A stretch of DNA of 62,310 nt from Bacillus rhizoplanae (GCF_917563915.1 NZ_CAKJTI010000017.1:1-62310), one strand, 5' to 3'. Numbered from the stretch's first letter, positions 18,521 to 27,945 are shown. The notes: generated from the sequence alone by a model not told the origin. Numbers and translations: made by a program.

Positions 18521-19209
18521 TTGTCTCGCCCCCTTAATGATACAGGTTCCCTTTTACTCTGTTTGTCTACTATGTTTCTCTTATTCATTTTAGAAATACT
18601 CCCTAAAGTAGGGATATCTAATAATTTTTCAATAGTACGCGCCGATTTAATCGTATCATCCAGAGAATCTAGTAAGAAGATGAAGCCGACGCTTAATACC
18701 AACCCCACAAAGAAGGCAATCATTATCGTTTTAGTATGATTTATGTTTATTGGTACAGAGTATTTCGTTGCTGTCGCTTCCGATAAGATGCTGACATCAT
18801 TAAATTTCAATGTACTTGCAGCCTCTTGCTTATAAACAGCTGCTGTAGTATTCGCAATTTTAGCTGCAAGTACGGGGTCCGTATCAACCACAGTAATTTT
18901 CACTATCTGCGAGCTTTGCACACTTTCAGTACTTATTTGTCCGCTTAATGTGCTCGCTGATCTATTAATGTTCAATTCCGCAGCTACTTTCTCCATCACA
19001 ACTGGTTCATTTATCATTACTTTAAGCGTGTTCACAGTGTCATTATTTGCTGGAATGAGTATTCTTGAAGAAGATGCGTATAATGGGGTTTTAAAGAAAA
19101 TACTATAAGCTGCTCCTACCGATGTAATGATTATTGTAAGCACCACAATGACCCATAGTCGTCTTCTTATAACAGCAAATAAATTCTTAAGATTTATTTC
19201 CTTTTCCAT
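18469..19209 (-). CDS. Chain-length determinant / kinase activator (Wzz-like), EpsA-like
   Basis: 246 aa from ATG at 19209, behind GGGGTGAAATT; the in-frame ATG at 19248 lacks a ribosome site. Two membrane helices (about residues 20-40 and 165-190) flank an extracytoplasmic domain, the Wzz/YveK architecture. The C-terminal basic tail would dock the kinase encoded next. It is the first gene of the EPS operon, about 180 bases from the promoter at 19391-19419. Confidence 0.88.
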   Translation of the reverse strand: MEKEINLKNLFAVIRRRLWVIVVLTIIITSVGAAYSIFFKTPLYASSSRILIPANNDTVNTLKVMINEPVVMEKVAAELNINRSASTLSGQISTESVQSSQIVKITVVDTDPVLAAKIANTTAAVYKQEAASTLKFNDVSILSEATATKYSVPININHTKTIMIAFFVGLVLSVGFIFLLDSLDDTIKSARTIEKLLDIPTLGSISKMNKRNIVDKQSKREPVSLRGRDNWFIKVEEKETKSRKKA

Positions 19210-19374
19210 AATTTCACCCCGCAAATTTTTTATAAATATACTAAGCACTACTTATAGATTTTAGAATATCCAAACTACTCACCCTATAAAAACATTTTTA
19301 TTCAGATATTTTAGAAAAATGTTGAAAAACTTTTCATACACAAGAACATCACCTCATTGAATAAAACACAATAC

Positions 19375-19391
19375 GTTCTATTTAAAATAGA
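19375..19391. promoter_or_regulatory. Second, degenerate operator-like palindrome at the EPS promoter
   Basis: GTTCTATTTAAAATAGA, an imperfect inverted repeat starting with GTTCT, lies 22 bp (about two helical turns) from the spacer operator, around the transcription start. Paired sites on one DNA face fit cooperative binding by a tetrameric repressor such as SinR. Confidence 0.45.
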
Positions 19392-19419
19392 TTTTAGTTC
19401 TTTATATAGAACAAGTCAA
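19391..19419 (-). promoter_or_regulatory. EPS operon promoter with operator in the spacer
   Basis: Minus strand: -35 TTGACT (19414-19419), a 17-base spacer and -10 TAAAAT (19391-19396), a good sigma-A promoter. The spacer is filled by the palindrome GTTCTATATAAAGAAC (19397-19412), read GTTCTTTATATAGAAC on the other strand, which contains GTTCTTT, the SinR recognition sequence. Repressor binding here would block sigma-A polymerase directly. Confidence 0.75.
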
Positions 19420-19623
19420 TATAAATTATTCTGCAAATTCTTTCTTTTCTCCTCATAATATATCATTTTCTATTTTGTTATCCTACCATTTTTTACCGGA
19501 AAGTTGAGAAACTTTATTTCCTACCTAATTCTTCTCCTAAATCTTCTAATAATCCTCTGTATTTACCTTCTACAAATACAGATTTTTTGGCAAAATTTTT
19601 AAAAATATTAAATTAGCAAATAT

Positions 19624-19779
19624 AAAGTAAGGCTTCCATTAGTAGGAGATTGTTTTCATCCCGACTAACGAAAAGTTCTCACCATTCAGGCTCTTAAGGG
19701 TAATTATTCCCCGCCTATCTGTTTTGTTTTCTCAGAATTTTAAGGCGGGATCTTACTGTCTGTGAATAACAGGATAAAT
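19624..19779. repeat. bcr1-type repeat, degenerate copy
   Basis: The segment begins AAAGTAAGGCTTCCATTAGTAGG and ends AATAACAGGATAAATA (20 or fewer bases quoted from each end in part), with the internal CCCGCCTATCT...TTTTAAGGCGGGATCTTACT block. It aligns with the other bcr1 copies in this window but has many substitutions, so it is an older copy. The 19.42-19.98 kb stretch around it holds no gene I can support. Confidence 0.7.
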
Positions 19780-19978
19780 AAGATTAATCATCAAAAATTT
19801 ATACATCACGGAGCTAATAGAATCACTCTTTCTACTAAATGAATATTTTCTAATTTAGATATAAATTCAAGGCCTTTTATTATAGTTCAAACTGTACTAC
19901 GACGTAGGGTCTACAAAAGACAATTTATGATGAAGATGTCCCAAGGAATCTTTCTATTTTTGATTAAGGCAGTTATAA

Positions 19979-20020
19979 AAACAAAAAACCCTCAACACGT
20001 TATGTGTCAAGGGTTTGAAA
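19979..20020 (-). terminator. Intrinsic terminator of glnRA
   Basis: Minus strand AACCCTTGACAC / GTGTTGAGGGTT stem followed by TTTTGTTTTT, immediately after the glnA stop codon. Confidence 0.85.
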
Positions 20021-20023
20021 CTC

Positions 20024-21358
20024 TTAGTAAAGAGTCATATATTGATCGCGTTCCCATTGGTGAACTTGCGTGCGGAACATATCCCACTCAATTTCTTTTG
20101 CTTCGATAAAGTGCTCAAGTAAATGATCACCTAACGCACCGCAAATGATTTCATTTGATTTTAATTCATTTAGTGCTTGCGCTAATGTAGCTGGTAAATC
20201 AATGATACCTGCTTTTTCACGTTCTTCTGGTGTCATCACATAAATATTGCGATCTACTGCAGGTGGTACCGCTAGTTTATTTTTAATTCCGTCAAGACCT
20301 GCTGCTAATAATACAGCCATTGCTAAGTATGCGTTTGCAGCTGGATCAACGCTACGTACTTCTACACGTGTACTTACACCGCGAGATGCAGGGATACGGA
20401 TTAATGGGCTACGGTTTTGCGCAGACCATGCTACGTAACATGGTGCTTCATATCCAGGTACTAAACGTTTATAAGAGTTTACAGTTGGGTTTGTTACCGC
20501 TGTAAAGCTTGATGCGTGTTTCAAAATACCTGCGATGAAGTGGCGAGCATCGTCGCTTAATTGTAAATCACCGTTTTGATCATAGAATACGTTCTCACCA
20601 TTTTTGAATAGTGATAAGTTACAGTGCATACCAGAGCCGTTTACACCAAATAGCGGTTTTGGCATGAATGTTGCGTGTAAACCATGTTTACGCGCGATTG
20701 TTTTTACAACAAGTTTAAATGTTTGGATATCGTCACACGCTTTAATTGCACTTGCATATTTGAAGTCAATTTCGTGTTGTCCTGGTGCAACTTCATGGTG
20801 AGATGCTTCAATTTCAAAGCCCATTTCTTCAAGTTCAAGAACGATATCACGACGGCAGTTTTCCCCTAAATCCATTGGTGCAAGGTCGAAGTATCCACCG
20901 TTATCATTTAATTCTAATGTTGGATTTCCTTTTTCATCAACTTTAAATAAGAAGAACTCTGGCTCTGGTCCAAGATTGAAATCAGTGAAGCCTAGCGCTT
21001 CCATTTCTTTTAACATACGTTTTAAGTTGTTACGTGGATCACCATCAAACGGTGTACCATCTGCATTATAAATATCGCAAATTAATCGCGCTACTTTGCC
21101 TTTTTCAGCAGTCCACGGGAATACTACCCATGTATCTAGGTCTGGATATAAGTACATGTCAGATTCTTCAATACGAACAAATCCTTCAATAGAAGATCCG
21201 TCAAACATCATTTTGTTATCTAGAGCTTTTGTTAACTGACTAACTGGAATTTCTACGTTTTTAATACTTCCTAAAAGATCCGTAAATTGTAGACGGATAT
21301 ACTTTACATTCTCTTCTTTCGCCAAGCGGAAAATATCTTCTTTTGTGTACTTTGCCAT
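20024..21358 (-). CDS. glnA: Glutamine synthetase, type I
   Basis: 444 aa, the usual length of Bacillus GS (GSI-alpha). It forms glutamine from glutamate, ammonia and ATP. Signatures: [28 protein letters not shown] with metal-binding glutamates, [18 protein letters not shown] and [13 protein letters not shown]. No Tyr adenylylation segment is present, as expected for a feedback-inhibited Gram-positive enzyme that also controls GlnR and TnrA. AAGGAGGAATTTTAA precedes the ATG. Cotranscribed behind glnR. Confidence 0.98.
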   Translation of the reverse strand: MAKYTKEDIFRLAKEENVKYIRLQFTDLLGSIKNVEIPVSQLTKALDNKMMFDGSSIEGFVRIEESDMYLYPDLDTWVVFPWTAEKGKVARLICDIYNADGTPFDGDPRNNLKRMLKEMEALGFTDFNLGPEPEFFLFKVDEKGNPTLELNDNGGYFDLAPMDLGENCRRDIVLELEEMGFEIEASHHEVAPGQHEIDFKYASAIKACDDIQTFKLVVKTIARKHGLHATFMPKPLFGVNGSGMHCNLSLFKNGENVFYDQNGDLQLSDDARHFIAGILKHASSFTAVTNPTVNSYKRLVPGYEAPCYVAWSAQNRSPLIRIPASRGVSTRVEVRSVDPAANAYLAMAVLLAAGLDGIKNKLAVPPAVDRNIYVMTPEEREKAGIIDLPATLAQALNELKSNEIICGALGDHLLEHFIEAKEIEWDMFRTQVHQWERDQYMTLY

Positions 21359-21406
21359 TTAAAATTCCTCCTTAGTCCCTCTAAACATCTTGAAAATTAT
21401 CAATCA

Positions 21407-21799
21407 TTAATGAAAAAACCTTGAAATATCACCTTGTCGTAAAGACGTTCGATTAAACCTGCCCGTATGTTGCAGTTCATCTCGAAGAATTTTACGGAGC
21501 TCAGATTTCGAAATTTCTTTCACTTCTTCTCTTACTTGTATTACTTCTGATTGATTTTCCTTCATTTGTAGTACTTGCTTAATACCAGCCATGTTTAAAC
21601 CTTGATCTAACAAATCTTTAATCTCTAACAATTTATCTACGTCGTTAAATGAAAATAATCTACGATTTCCTTTTGTACGGGTTGGGGAAATCAATTTATG
21701 CTCTTCATAGTAACGAATTTGACGCGCAGATAATTGTGTTAAATCCATAACTATACTTATTGGAAACAGCGGGGCAGAACGTCGATCATGTTGTGTCAC
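21407..21799 (-). CDS. glnR: Nitrogen repressor GlnR (MerR family)
   Basis: 130 aa from GTG at 21799 with GGAGGAACTGAA upstream. The MerR-type winged helix-turn-helix is plain ([20 protein letters not shown], then [20 protein letters not shown]) and the C-terminal tail that senses glutamine-bound GS ends [13 protein letters not shown]. It represses glnRA and other nitrogen genes under nitrogen excess. Two GlnR boxes lie at its own promoter, so the operon is autoregulated. Confidence 0.97.
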   Translation of the reverse strand: MTQHDRRSAPLFPISIVMDLTQLSARQIRYYEEHKLISPTRTKGNRRLFSFNDVDKLLEIKDLLDQGLNMAGIKQVLQMKENQSEVIQVREEVKEISKSELRKILRDELQHTGRFNRTSLRQGDISRFFH

Positions 21800-21831
21800 T
21801 TCAGTTCCTCCTTCGCCTTAACTTGATTCTC

Positions 21832-21881
21832 ATTTTATATCATGTTATGTATCATGTCAACAGATGTTAGCTTTTCTTACA
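21832..21881 (-). promoter_or_regulatory. glnRA promoter with two GlnR boxes
   Basis: Minus strand -35 TTGACA (21855-21860), 17-base spacer, -10 TAAAAT (21832-21837). A perfect GlnR/TnrA box TGTNA-N7-TNACA lies at 21865-21881 (TGTTAGCTTTTCTTACA), just upstream of -35. A one-mismatch box (21843-21859) overlaps the -35 and spacer. This is the two-operator layout known for B. subtilis glnRA. Confidence 0.85.
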
Positions 21882-21939
21882 TGATTTTTTTAAAAATTTT
21901 TTCACTCTTATTAAAATGTCTCAATTACCTACTTATATA

Positions 21940-21968
21940 CAAAAAAGCTGCCAAAATTGGCAGCTTTC
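21940..21968 (-). terminator. Intrinsic terminator of the hflX/ynbB-like unit
   Basis: AAAGCTGCC / GGCAGCTTT stem with a TTTTTT tail on the minus strand, overlapping the end of the preceding gene. Confidence 0.85.
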
Positions 21969-21970
21969 AT

Positions 21971-23242
21971 TTAAGAAATTACTAATAGATTTTTTTCAAT
22001 AAGCGCATCAATAGCAGAACAAATCGCAATCTTCACATGCGAATACGTTAGACCGCCCTGTACATACGCAACATAAGGCGGACGAATTGGACCATCTGCT
22101 GATAATTCAATACTCGCACCTTGAATAAATGTACCTGCAGCCATAATCACATCATCTTCATATCCTGGCATATAATTCGGATACGGCGTAAAATGCGAAT
22201 TGATTGGTGATGCATATTGAATCGCTTGGCAAAATGCAATCATGCGCTCTTTATCATCAAATTGAACAGATTGTATTAAATCTGTTCGCGGTGCATTCCA
22301 AGTTGGCGATGTATTCATACCAAGCTTTTCTAAAAAGGCCGCTGTAAAGATTGCACCTTTTAATGCTTGACCAGCAACATGAGGCGCTAAGAAAAATCCT
22401 TGATACATCTCTTGTAAACTATATAAAGATGCACCAGCCTCCGCTCCGATACCTGGAGATGTTAAACGATATGCACATGCTTCCACATATTGTTCTTTCC
22501 CAACAATGTAACCGCCCGTTTTCACGATGCCGCCACCTGGATTTTTAATAAGTGAACCCGCCATTAAATCCGCACCGACATGACATGGTTCAAGCTCTTC
22601 TACAAATTCTCCGTAACAGTTGTCTACGAACACAACGACATCAGGCTTAATTTCTTTTACAAATGCAATCATTTCTTTAATTTCGGCAATTGTAAATGAC
22701 GGGCGAGTTGCATATCCCTTCGAACGCTGAATTCCAATCATTTTTGTATTTTCATGAATCGCCGCTTGCACTGCAGCAAAATCAACACGTCCCTCTTCTT
22801 TCAAAGCAACTGCCTGGTAACCGATGTTATACTCTTTAAATGAGCCAACACCTTTCCCGCGAACACCAACAATTTCTTCTAACGTATCATACGGCTTCCC
22901 AGTTATATATAACAATTCGTCACCAGGGCGTAAAATCCCAAACAACGCTGTAGAGATTGCGTGAGTTCCAGAAATAATTTGCGGCCGTACAAGACCCGCT
23001 TCTGCCCCGAACACATCAGCATACACTTTTTCTAACGTATCACGACCGATATCATCATAGCCGTACCCTGTTGTCGGAATAAAGTGTGAGTCACTAATTT
23101 TATGACTACGAAAACTTTCTAACACACGAAATTGATTACTTTCAATTACTTCATCAAGGCGTCTATGTATGTCTGCAATTTGCATTTCAACTTCTTTTAC
23201 AATTGGAGCAATCTTTTCCCCATTCTTCAATCGATTAAACAT
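21971..23242 (-). CDS. PLP-dependent methionine gamma-lyase-like protein (YnbB/aluminium-resistance family)
   Basis: 423 aa. Fold-type I PLP protein: [32 protein letters not shown] with the Asp that binds the pyridine nitrogen, and the Schiff-base lysine in [18 protein letters not shown]. The family is annotated as methionine gamma-lyase or aluminium resistance protein, but its physiological substrate is unsettled. It overlaps hflX by 8 bases and lies between hflX and glnR, the conserved Bacillus order. Confidence 0.9.
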   Translation of the reverse strand: MFNRLKNGEKIAPIVKEVEMQIADIHRRLDEVIESNQFRVLESFRSHKISDSHFIPTTGYGYDDIGRDTLEKVYADVFGAEAGLVRPQIISGTHAISTALFGILRPGDELLYITGKPYDTLEEIVGVRGKGVGSFKEYNIGYQAVALKEEGRVDFAAVQAAIHENTKMIGIQRSKGYATRPSFTIAEIKEMIAFVKEIKPDVVVFVDNCYGEFVEELEPCHVGADLMAGSLIKNPGGGIVKTGGYIVGKEQYVEACAYRLTSPGIGAEAGASLYSLQEMYQGFFLAPHVAGQALKGAIFTAAFLEKLGMNTSPTWNAPRTDLIQSVQFDDKERMIAFCQAIQYASPINSHFTPYPNYMPGYEDDVIMAAGTFIQGASIELSADGPIRPPYVAYVQGGLTYSHVKIAICSAIDALIEKNLLVIS

Positions 23243-24515
23243 CTTCTTTCTCTTCTCCTTTTCTTGCTGAATATCTATTGATTTGTCCGTTTAGCGGAGA
23301 ATGAGCAAAAATATACCCTGTACATTCGTATACTTGCTTCTCTTCTTGAAACGTCATTTCTGTTAATACTGTTTCTGTTCTTAAAAGCGTCAACAATCTG
23401 CCTTCGCTTACCGGAATCATTAATTCATATGAATCCATCCGCTTCATCATTTCTATTTCTACAACTTTTCTTAATTTCTCTAAATCCGCCGCATCAAAAG
23501 CACTCGTCATAATAAAATCATTCTTTGGGAATGGGATGAAGTTCGGATGTAACTTATCTTTTTTATTGTACACTGTAATAGTTGGAATGTGGTCAAACTC
23601 AAGATCTTGCAGTAATTTTTTCACTGTCTCCTCATGCCCGATGTAATTTGAATCAGCTGAATCAATAACATGCAAAATAACATCCGCTTCATTTACTTCT
23701 TCTAGCGTGGAACGAAATGCTGCAACTAACGATGTTGGTAAATCTTGAATAAATCCAACTGTATCTGTTAATAAGACTGTATATCCACACGGCAACTGCA
23801 TTTTACGCGTCGTCGGATCAAGTGTTGCAAACAATAAATCTTCCTCGAATGTATCAGCCGCTGTTAATCTGTTAAACAACGTAGATTTCCCAGCGTTTGT
23901 GTATCCGACTAAAGAAACCTGAAAGACTTGATTTTCTTTACGACGTTCACGATATCTCTTGCGGTGCTCTACTACACCAGAAAGCTGCCTTTTAATCTCA
24001 TCGATACGAGAACGAATATGACGACGGTCCGTTTCTAACTTCGTTTCCCCTGGTCCTCTTGTACCAATACCACCACCAAGACGAGATAAGGCTTGCCCTT
24101 GCCCCACAAGACGAGGCAACGCATATTGAAGCTGCGCAAGTTCCACTTGTAATTTACCTTCTCTTGATTTTGCGCGCTGAGCAAAAATATCTAATATAAG
24201 CTGTGTACGATCAATGACTCTCGCATCTAACTGTGCTGATAAATTTCGAATTTGACTTGGTGTTAATTCATTATTAAAAATGATAACATCTGGTTCTAGT
24301 TCTTCTGCAAGCAGAGAAAGTTCTTCTAACTTCCCCTTCCCAACATACGTTGCCGGATGAAACTTAGAACGCTTTTGCATCGTTGAAACCAACACTTCTG
24401 CTTGTGCTGTTTTCGCTAATGATGCTAATTCTTCCATCGAGTGTCCAAAACGTTCATCATCATCTTGCGGCAATTGACAGCCAACTAGTATCACTTTTTC
24501 TTTTTCTTCTATCAA
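23235..24515 (-). CDS. hflX: Ribosome-associated GTPase HflX
   Basis: 426 aa. An N-terminal HflX domain with RDQ-type nucleotide-binding segments ([39 protein letters not shown]), the glycine-rich linker [17 protein letters not shown], then the G domain with G1 [13 protein letters not shown]3 [10 protein letters not shown] and G4 NKKD. HflX splits stalled or hibernating 70S ribosomes. The order hflX-ynbB-glnR-glnA is standard in Bacillus. Confidence 0.96.
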   Translation of the reverse strand: MIEEKEKVILVGCQLPQDDDERFGHSMEELASLAKTAQAEVLVSTMQKRSKFHPATYVGKGKLEELSLLAEELEPDVIIFNNELTPSQIRNLSAQLDARVIDRTQLILDIFAQRAKSREGKLQVELAQLQYALPRLVGQGQALSRLGGGIGTRGPGETKLETDRRHIRSRIDEIKRQLSGVVEHRKRYRERRKENQVFQVSLVGYTNAGKSTLFNRLTAADTFEEDLLFATLDPTTRKMQLPCGYTVLLTDTVGFIQDLPTSLVAAFRSTLEEVNEADVILHVIDSADSNYIGHEETVKKLLQDLEFDHIPTITVYNKKDKLHPNFIPFPKNDFIMTSAFDAADLEKLRKVVEIEMMKRMDSYELMIPVSEGRLLTLLRTETVLTEMTFQEEKQVYECTGYIFAHSPLNGQINRYSARKGEEKEDV

Positions 24516-24603
24516 ATATCCTCACTCATCCTTTTCGAAAATTAATCCTTCTAATATAATAGCAGAGTAAGAACATTTCATCTAGTTAGTGAGGGAGAAT
24601 TTC

Positions 24604-25236
24604 ATGGCATGGGATTTATTTAGCATCATTGGTACAATTGCCTTCGCTTTAAGCGGAGCAATCATCGCAATGGAAGAAGAATACGATATTTTCGGGGTTT
24701 ATATTTTAGGAATGGCAACCGCATTCGGGGGAGGAGCACTGCGTAATTTATTGATTGGCTATCCAATTGATGCGTTTTGGAAACAAGATATGTTATTTGA
24801 AATTGCAATCTTATCAATGACTATTATATTTTTATTCCCAAACAAACTCATCAAACATTGGAAACGCTGGGAAAATATTACCGACGCAATCGGTTTATCT
24901 GCTTTTGCAATTCAAGGTGCATTATATGCACAAAAACTAAATTTACCAATTAGTGCAACGATTGTCGCAGCTGTGCTAACAGGAATTGGCGGCGGTATTA
25001 TTCGTGATTTATTGGCACGTCGTAAACCACTCGTACTACGAGCTGAAGTTTATGCATTTTGGACGATTTTAGCTGGATTTTTAATTGGAGCTAAAATTGT
25101 TACAAGCGACTGGGCATTATATGTTTTATTCGTTCTTATCGTATGTTTCCGTATGATTTCTATTCATTACAAATGGCATCTGCCACATCGCAGTGTAGAA
25201 AAGATAGAACATTTTAGTGATAAAGTGAAACTTTAA
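24604..25236 (+). CDS. Trimeric intracellular cation channel (TRIC/UPF0126) family membrane protein
   Basis: 210 aa from ATG at 24604, chosen because GAGGGAGAA lies just upstream; a GTG at 24589 sits inside that site. Seven membrane helices in two related halves, each with the glycine-rich kink: GMATAFGGGALRNLLIG (helix 2) and TGIGGGIIRDLLARRKP (helix 5). These duplicated GGG...R.LL motifs define prokaryotic TRIC channels. The last codons (KVKL, stop) are supplied by the start of a bcr1 fragment, so the native C-terminus was altered by the repeat. Confidence 0.88.
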   Translation: MAWDLFSIIGTIAFALSGAIIAMEEEYDIFGVYILGMATAFGGGALRNLLIGYPIDAFWKQDMLFEIAILSMTIIFLFPNKLIKHWKRWENITDAIGLSAFAIQGALYAQKLNLPISATIVAAVLTGIGGGIIRDLLARRKPLVLRAEVYAFWTILAGFLIGAKIVTSDWALYVLFVLIVCFRMISIHYKWHLPHRSVEKIEHFSDKVKL

Positions 25237-25276
25237 TCAGCGAGACGTCTTACTGCCAACGAATAGCGTGATAAAT
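25221..25276. repeat. bcr1 fragment overlapping a gene end
   Basis: AAAGTGAAACTTTAATCAGC joined to CTTACTGCCAACGAATAGCG and TGATAAATA: the two ends of the bcr1 repeat with the middle deleted. It overlaps the last four codons and stop of the TRIC gene. Confidence 0.7.
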
Positions 25277-25282
25277 AACAAA

Positions 25283-25318
25283 TCAACCCTTTACTTCTGT
25301 AAAGGGTTTTTCTATTTT
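25283..25318 (+). terminator. Intrinsic terminator
   Basis: CCCTTTAC-TTCT-GTAAAGGG stem followed by TTTTTCTATTTT, after the TRIC-family gene. Confidence 0.85.
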
Positions 25319-25408
25319 ACTTCCTCTTAACCACATGTGAAATCTGAATTAGCAGCGCTGACCATCAATAAAGACAAAAAAATCCCACTAATAGAATTGT
25401 ACTTTATT

Positions 25409-25439
25409 GCATGTTTTTTGTACTTATCCGTAAATACTA
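25409..25439 (+). promoter_or_regulatory. Possible forespore (sigma-G) promoter
   Basis: GCATG (25409-25413) and AATACTA (25433-25439), 19 bases apart, resemble the sigma-G elements GHATR and CATWHTA with one mismatch and one extra base of spacing. It sits 24 bases before the first of two small genes, the second of which looks like a spore protein. Tentative. Confidence 0.35.
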
Positions 25440-25462
25440 TTTCTTAAAGAGAGGTGAGACAA

Positions 25463-25600
25463 ATGACAAAACACGTAAATAAAGGTGCACAAAGAAGCTC
25501 TGTGGATCAATTCGGGCATGATTTAAATTCCGCCTACGAAAAAAGTAAAAAAATGGAACAGTTCCATAAAGCATATCAACAAAAAGTCAAAGAAGAATAG
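25463..25600 (+). CDS. Small basic protein of unknown function (45 aa)
   Basis: ATG at 25463 follows AGAGAGGTGAGACAA, a good ribosome site. The 45 residues are hydrophilic and rich in Lys, Gln and Ser, begin MTKHVNKGAQRSSVDQFG and have no membrane segment. Its stop is 12 bases before the SspL-like gene, so both are probably expressed together in the forespore. I do not recognise the family. Composition resembles minor small acid-soluble spore proteins. Confidence 0.6.
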   Translation: MTKHVNKGAQRSSVDQFGHDLNSAYEKSKKMEQFHKAYQQKVKEE

Positions 25601-25612
25601 GAGTGATATCGG

Positions 25613-25747
25613 ATGGCAAAAGGAAATAACAAAAGCAATCGAGGACAACACAGTAGCGTTAACCCACAAGGGCTTGCATCAGATGTAGCAGATCAAAGTC
25701 CAAAAAGCCAATTAGAACAACGCGCAAAAACAAAGAATACAAAATAA
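25613..25747 (+). CDS. sspL: Small acid-soluble spore protein, SspL-like (44 aa)
   Basis: ATG at 25613 behind GGAGTGATATCGG. The sequence MAKGNNKSNRGQHSSVNPQG... ending KSQLEQRAKTKNTK resembles B. subtilis SspL in length (42 aa), Gly/Asn/Gln-rich start and the C-terminal P-K-x-x-L-E-x-R-A-K pattern. Minor SASPs are made in the forespore under sigma-G and packed in the spore core. The name rests on remembered similarity, so it is moderate in certainty. The gene ends in a strong terminator. Confidence 0.6.
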   Translation: MAKGNNKSNRGQHSSVNPQGLASDVADQSPKSQLEQRAKTKNTK

Positions 25748-25781
25748 AACACGAAGCATTACGCTTCGTGTTTTATTTTAA
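25742..25781. terminator. Bidirectional intrinsic terminator
   Basis: AAAACACGAAGC-ATTAC-GCTTCGTGTTTT stem with T-rich sequence on both sides. It serves the two small plus-strand genes and possibly spoVK readthrough from the right. Confidence 0.85.
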
Positions 25782-25787
25782 GCAATT

Positions 25788-25895
25788 TATCCCGCTACTT
25801 TTGGGCAGTAAGACCCCCACCTCAAGATTCAGAGAAAATGAAGAAGATAGGTGGGGTGGTGAAGAAAACTCCCACTGATGGAAGTTTCACTTTAT
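25788..25895. repeat. bcr1 repeat overlapping the spoVK stop codon
   Basis: Starts TTTATCCCGCTACTTTTGGG, continues GCAGTAAGACCCCCACCTCA and ends GGAAGTTTCACTTTAT. Its last bases contain the TAA (25892-25894, minus strand) that stops spoVK, so the repeat inserted at or created the 3' end of that gene. Opposite orientation to the copies at 29.8, 34.0 and 44.6 kb. Confidence 0.85.
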
Positions 25896-26848
25896 AAACC
25901 GTGTGTTTCTTCTTCAAGTGTTAAATCACTACTTGAAATCGTAAGTAAATCGTACTTATCATATGCTTCTTCCTGAAGCAATCTCATCGCTTGTGTACGA
26001 ATAGATTTCTCCACAATATTACGAACATAACGTCCATTGCTAAAAGAAGTAATATGCGATGAATATTTTACCGCATTTAAATGATCACGAAGATTCCACT
26101 CTGCCTCTTTTGATAATTGATACTCCCTTTCATCGTACATACGTTTTCCGATTTCTAATAATTGATTGACCGTGTAATCAGAAAATTCAATAATGAAAGG
26201 GAAACGGGATTGTAGCCCCGGATTTAGTGATAGAAAATGGTTCATCTCACGTGAGTATCCTGCTAAAATAAGTACAAAAGCATGCTGCTTATCTTCCATA
26301 TGTTTAACGAGCGTATCAATCGCTTCTTTTCCAAAATCTTTTTCACCGCCACGCGCAAGCGAATAGGCTTCATCAATAAACAAAATCCCGCCCATTGCTT
26401 TTCGAATAAGATCACGTGTTTTTTGTGCAGTATGCCCAATATATTCACCAACTAAGTCCGCCCGTTCCGCTTCAACTAAATGCCCTTTCGATAAAATATT
26501 CATTTCAAACAGTAATTTCCCAATCATTCTAGCAACAGTTGTTTTCCCTGTTCCTGGGTTACCTTTAAACAACATATGAAGGACTTGTTTCTCTGATTTC
26601 AACCCCATTTCTTGCCGTTTTTTATTTACATAAATCCATGCGTAAATTTCCTTTATAATTTTTTTAATTTCCTGCATTCCAACAAGCTTGCTCATTTCTT
26701 CTTCAATCCGTTGCAACATTTCATGTTTTGTAACAGTTTCGTTTGAAAGATTTGGCTTTTGTTCTGGCGAAGAAACAGAAGTTTTCTTTCGGTGATTTAG
26801 CACAATGTTAATTTGATTATTATTCTTCTTTCGCATCGACTGTTCCAT
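25892..26848 (-). CDS. spoVK: Stage V sporulation protein K (AAA ATPase)
   Basis: 318 aa, ATG at 26848 behind GGTGAGGTGATTGT. CbxX/CfqX-type AAA module: Walker A FKGNPGTGKTTVARMIG, Walker B GGILFIDEAYSLARGG, sensor 1 LILAGYSREMNHFLSLNPGL with the pore/arginine region SRFPFIIEFSDY. SpoVK is made in the mother cell under sigma-E and is needed for spore maturation. The poorly conserved first 40 residues and a stop inside a bcr1 repeat are the only oddities. Confidence 0.95.
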   Translation of the reverse strand: MEQSMRKKNNNQINIVLNHRKKTSVSSPEQKPNLSNETVTKHEMLQRIEEEMSKLVGMQEIKKIIKEIYAWIYVNKKRQEMGLKSEKQVLHMLFKGNPGTGKTTVARMIGKLLFEMNILSKGHLVEAERADLVGEYIGHTAQKTRDLIRKAMGGILFIDEAYSLARGGEKDFGKEAIDTLVKHMEDKQHAFVLILAGYSREMNHFLSLNPGLQSRFPFIIEFSDYTVNQLLEIGKRMYDEREYQLSKEAEWNLRDHLNAVKYSSHITSFSNGRYVRNIVEKSIRTQAMRLLQEEAYDKYDLLTISSSDLTLEEETHGL

Positions 26849-26916
26849 ACAATCACCTCACCTTTATCATTTCACTGACGATTATTGTCAAAATTTGCGC
26901 TTTCCCAAGAAATAAA

Positions 26917-26942
26917 CTTTTTCTGAAAATTTTTGGTATAAT
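26917..26942 (+). promoter_or_regulatory. CodY-like box and extended -10 promoter
   Basis: CTTTTTCTGAAAATT (26917-26931) matches the CodY consensus AATTTTCWGAAAATT at 13 of 15 positions. It is followed by an extended -10, TTGGTATAAT (TATAAT 26937-26942), with no good -35. CodY bound here would overlap polymerase and repress the recombinase-like gene, or act on divergent spoVK. Confidence 0.5.
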
Positions 26943-26967
26943 GTAAGAAAACTAGGGTGGTGGGACT

Positions 26968-27933
26968 ATGACAACAAAAGAACTTGATGATACAGTACAA
27001 GCTTTCTCTGCGTATTTATTCAACAAGGGACGGAAGCCTTCAACTATTAAGCGATACGTCTATGACATTGAAGATTTTGTTCATTGGTTACAAAAGAACA
27101 AAAAAATTTCTCCTAATAATATATGGGGGACTCTTTGTACAAAAGACTATGAAGATTATTTTTCAGACTTAAAAATGAAGCGTCATTACTCCGAAAAAAC
27201 AATGCACCGTGTTTTTATTGTGTTAAATCGACTGTATTATTTTTTAAACCTACCTAGCCCACTAAAAGATATGGAACTTGTTATACAGCCAGATCGAGCA
27301 TTGCGAGATGAAGACTTCATTTCAACACAAGAGGAACAGCGTTTAAAACACATTTTAACTTCTTTAGAAGGACTTTCAGACAAACAACGTCCTGTACGTC
27401 CATTACTCATGGATCGAAACGTATGTATTATTATGATTTTACTTGATTACGGTTTATCACTACAAGAACTCGTTTCACTAAATATGCATCACGTTCATTT
27501 TGAAAATAATACATTATCTATTCCCGCTGTATCTGGAATAGAACGAATCATTACATTAACAGAAGAAGATAAAAAAAAGCTATATCATTACTACAAGAAA
27601 ATTCCCGAACCGGTACGTCCGAGATACCATAGCACAGATCCATTATTTGTAGCTTTTGACTTTAACCGAAATACATTCCGCTGGGTATACGAAAATGACG
27701 CTCCAAAAGCATTAACAGAAATTGCTGTCCAAAAAATGATTCGGCTTGAAGTAGCACGCGCCGGGCTGCGAAAAGGAATTTCTGGTCAACATTTACGAAA
27801 TACATTTATTTTACGCCTCATCCAAAACCATGTTCCAGAACAAGAAATTATAAAACGAATTGGTTTTAAATCAAAGATTTCATTAAAAAGATATTATAAC
27901 TATGCAAAGCAAAAAGAAAACGCCTCATTATAG
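26968..27933 (+). CDS. Tyrosine-recombinase homologue with degenerate active site
   Basis: 321 aa, ATG behind GGTGGTGGGACT. The N-terminal SAM-like core-binding domain (FSAYLFNKGRKPSTIKRYVY) and C-terminal integrase domain are complete, the length of XerC/D. The catalytic set is eroded: the Arg I site reads YGLSLQEL (usually TGLR.SEL), the HxLRH box reads QHLRNT, the later GH reads GF, and the beta-hairpin Lys is not evident. Arg II and the terminal Tyr (SLKRYYNY) remain. The coding sequence is otherwise intact, so it probably has a retained non-recombinase or DNA-binding role. A terminator overlaps its last codons. Confidence 0.85.
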   Translation: MTTKELDDTVQAFSAYLFNKGRKPSTIKRYVYDIEDFVHWLQKNKKISPNNIWGTLCTKDYEDYFSDLKMKRHYSEKTMHRVFIVLNRLYYFLNLPSPLKDMELVIQPDRALRDEDFISTQEEQRLKHILTSLEGLSDKQRPVRPLLMDRNVCIIMILLDYGLSLQELVSLNMHHVHFENNTLSIPAVSGIERIITLTEEDKKKLYHYYKKIPEPVRPRYHSTDPLFVAFDFNRNTFRWVYENDAPKALTEIAVQKMIRLEVARAGLRKGISGQHLRNTFILRLIQNHVPEQEIIKRIGFKSKISLKRYYNYAKQKENASL

Positions 27934-27945
27934 GCGTTTTTGCTA
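27917..27945 (+). terminator. Intrinsic terminator overlapping the gene end
   Basis: AACGCCT-CATTAT-AGGCGTT followed by TTTGCTATTTTTC. The TAG stop of the recombinase-like gene is within the loop/stem. Confidence 0.75.
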
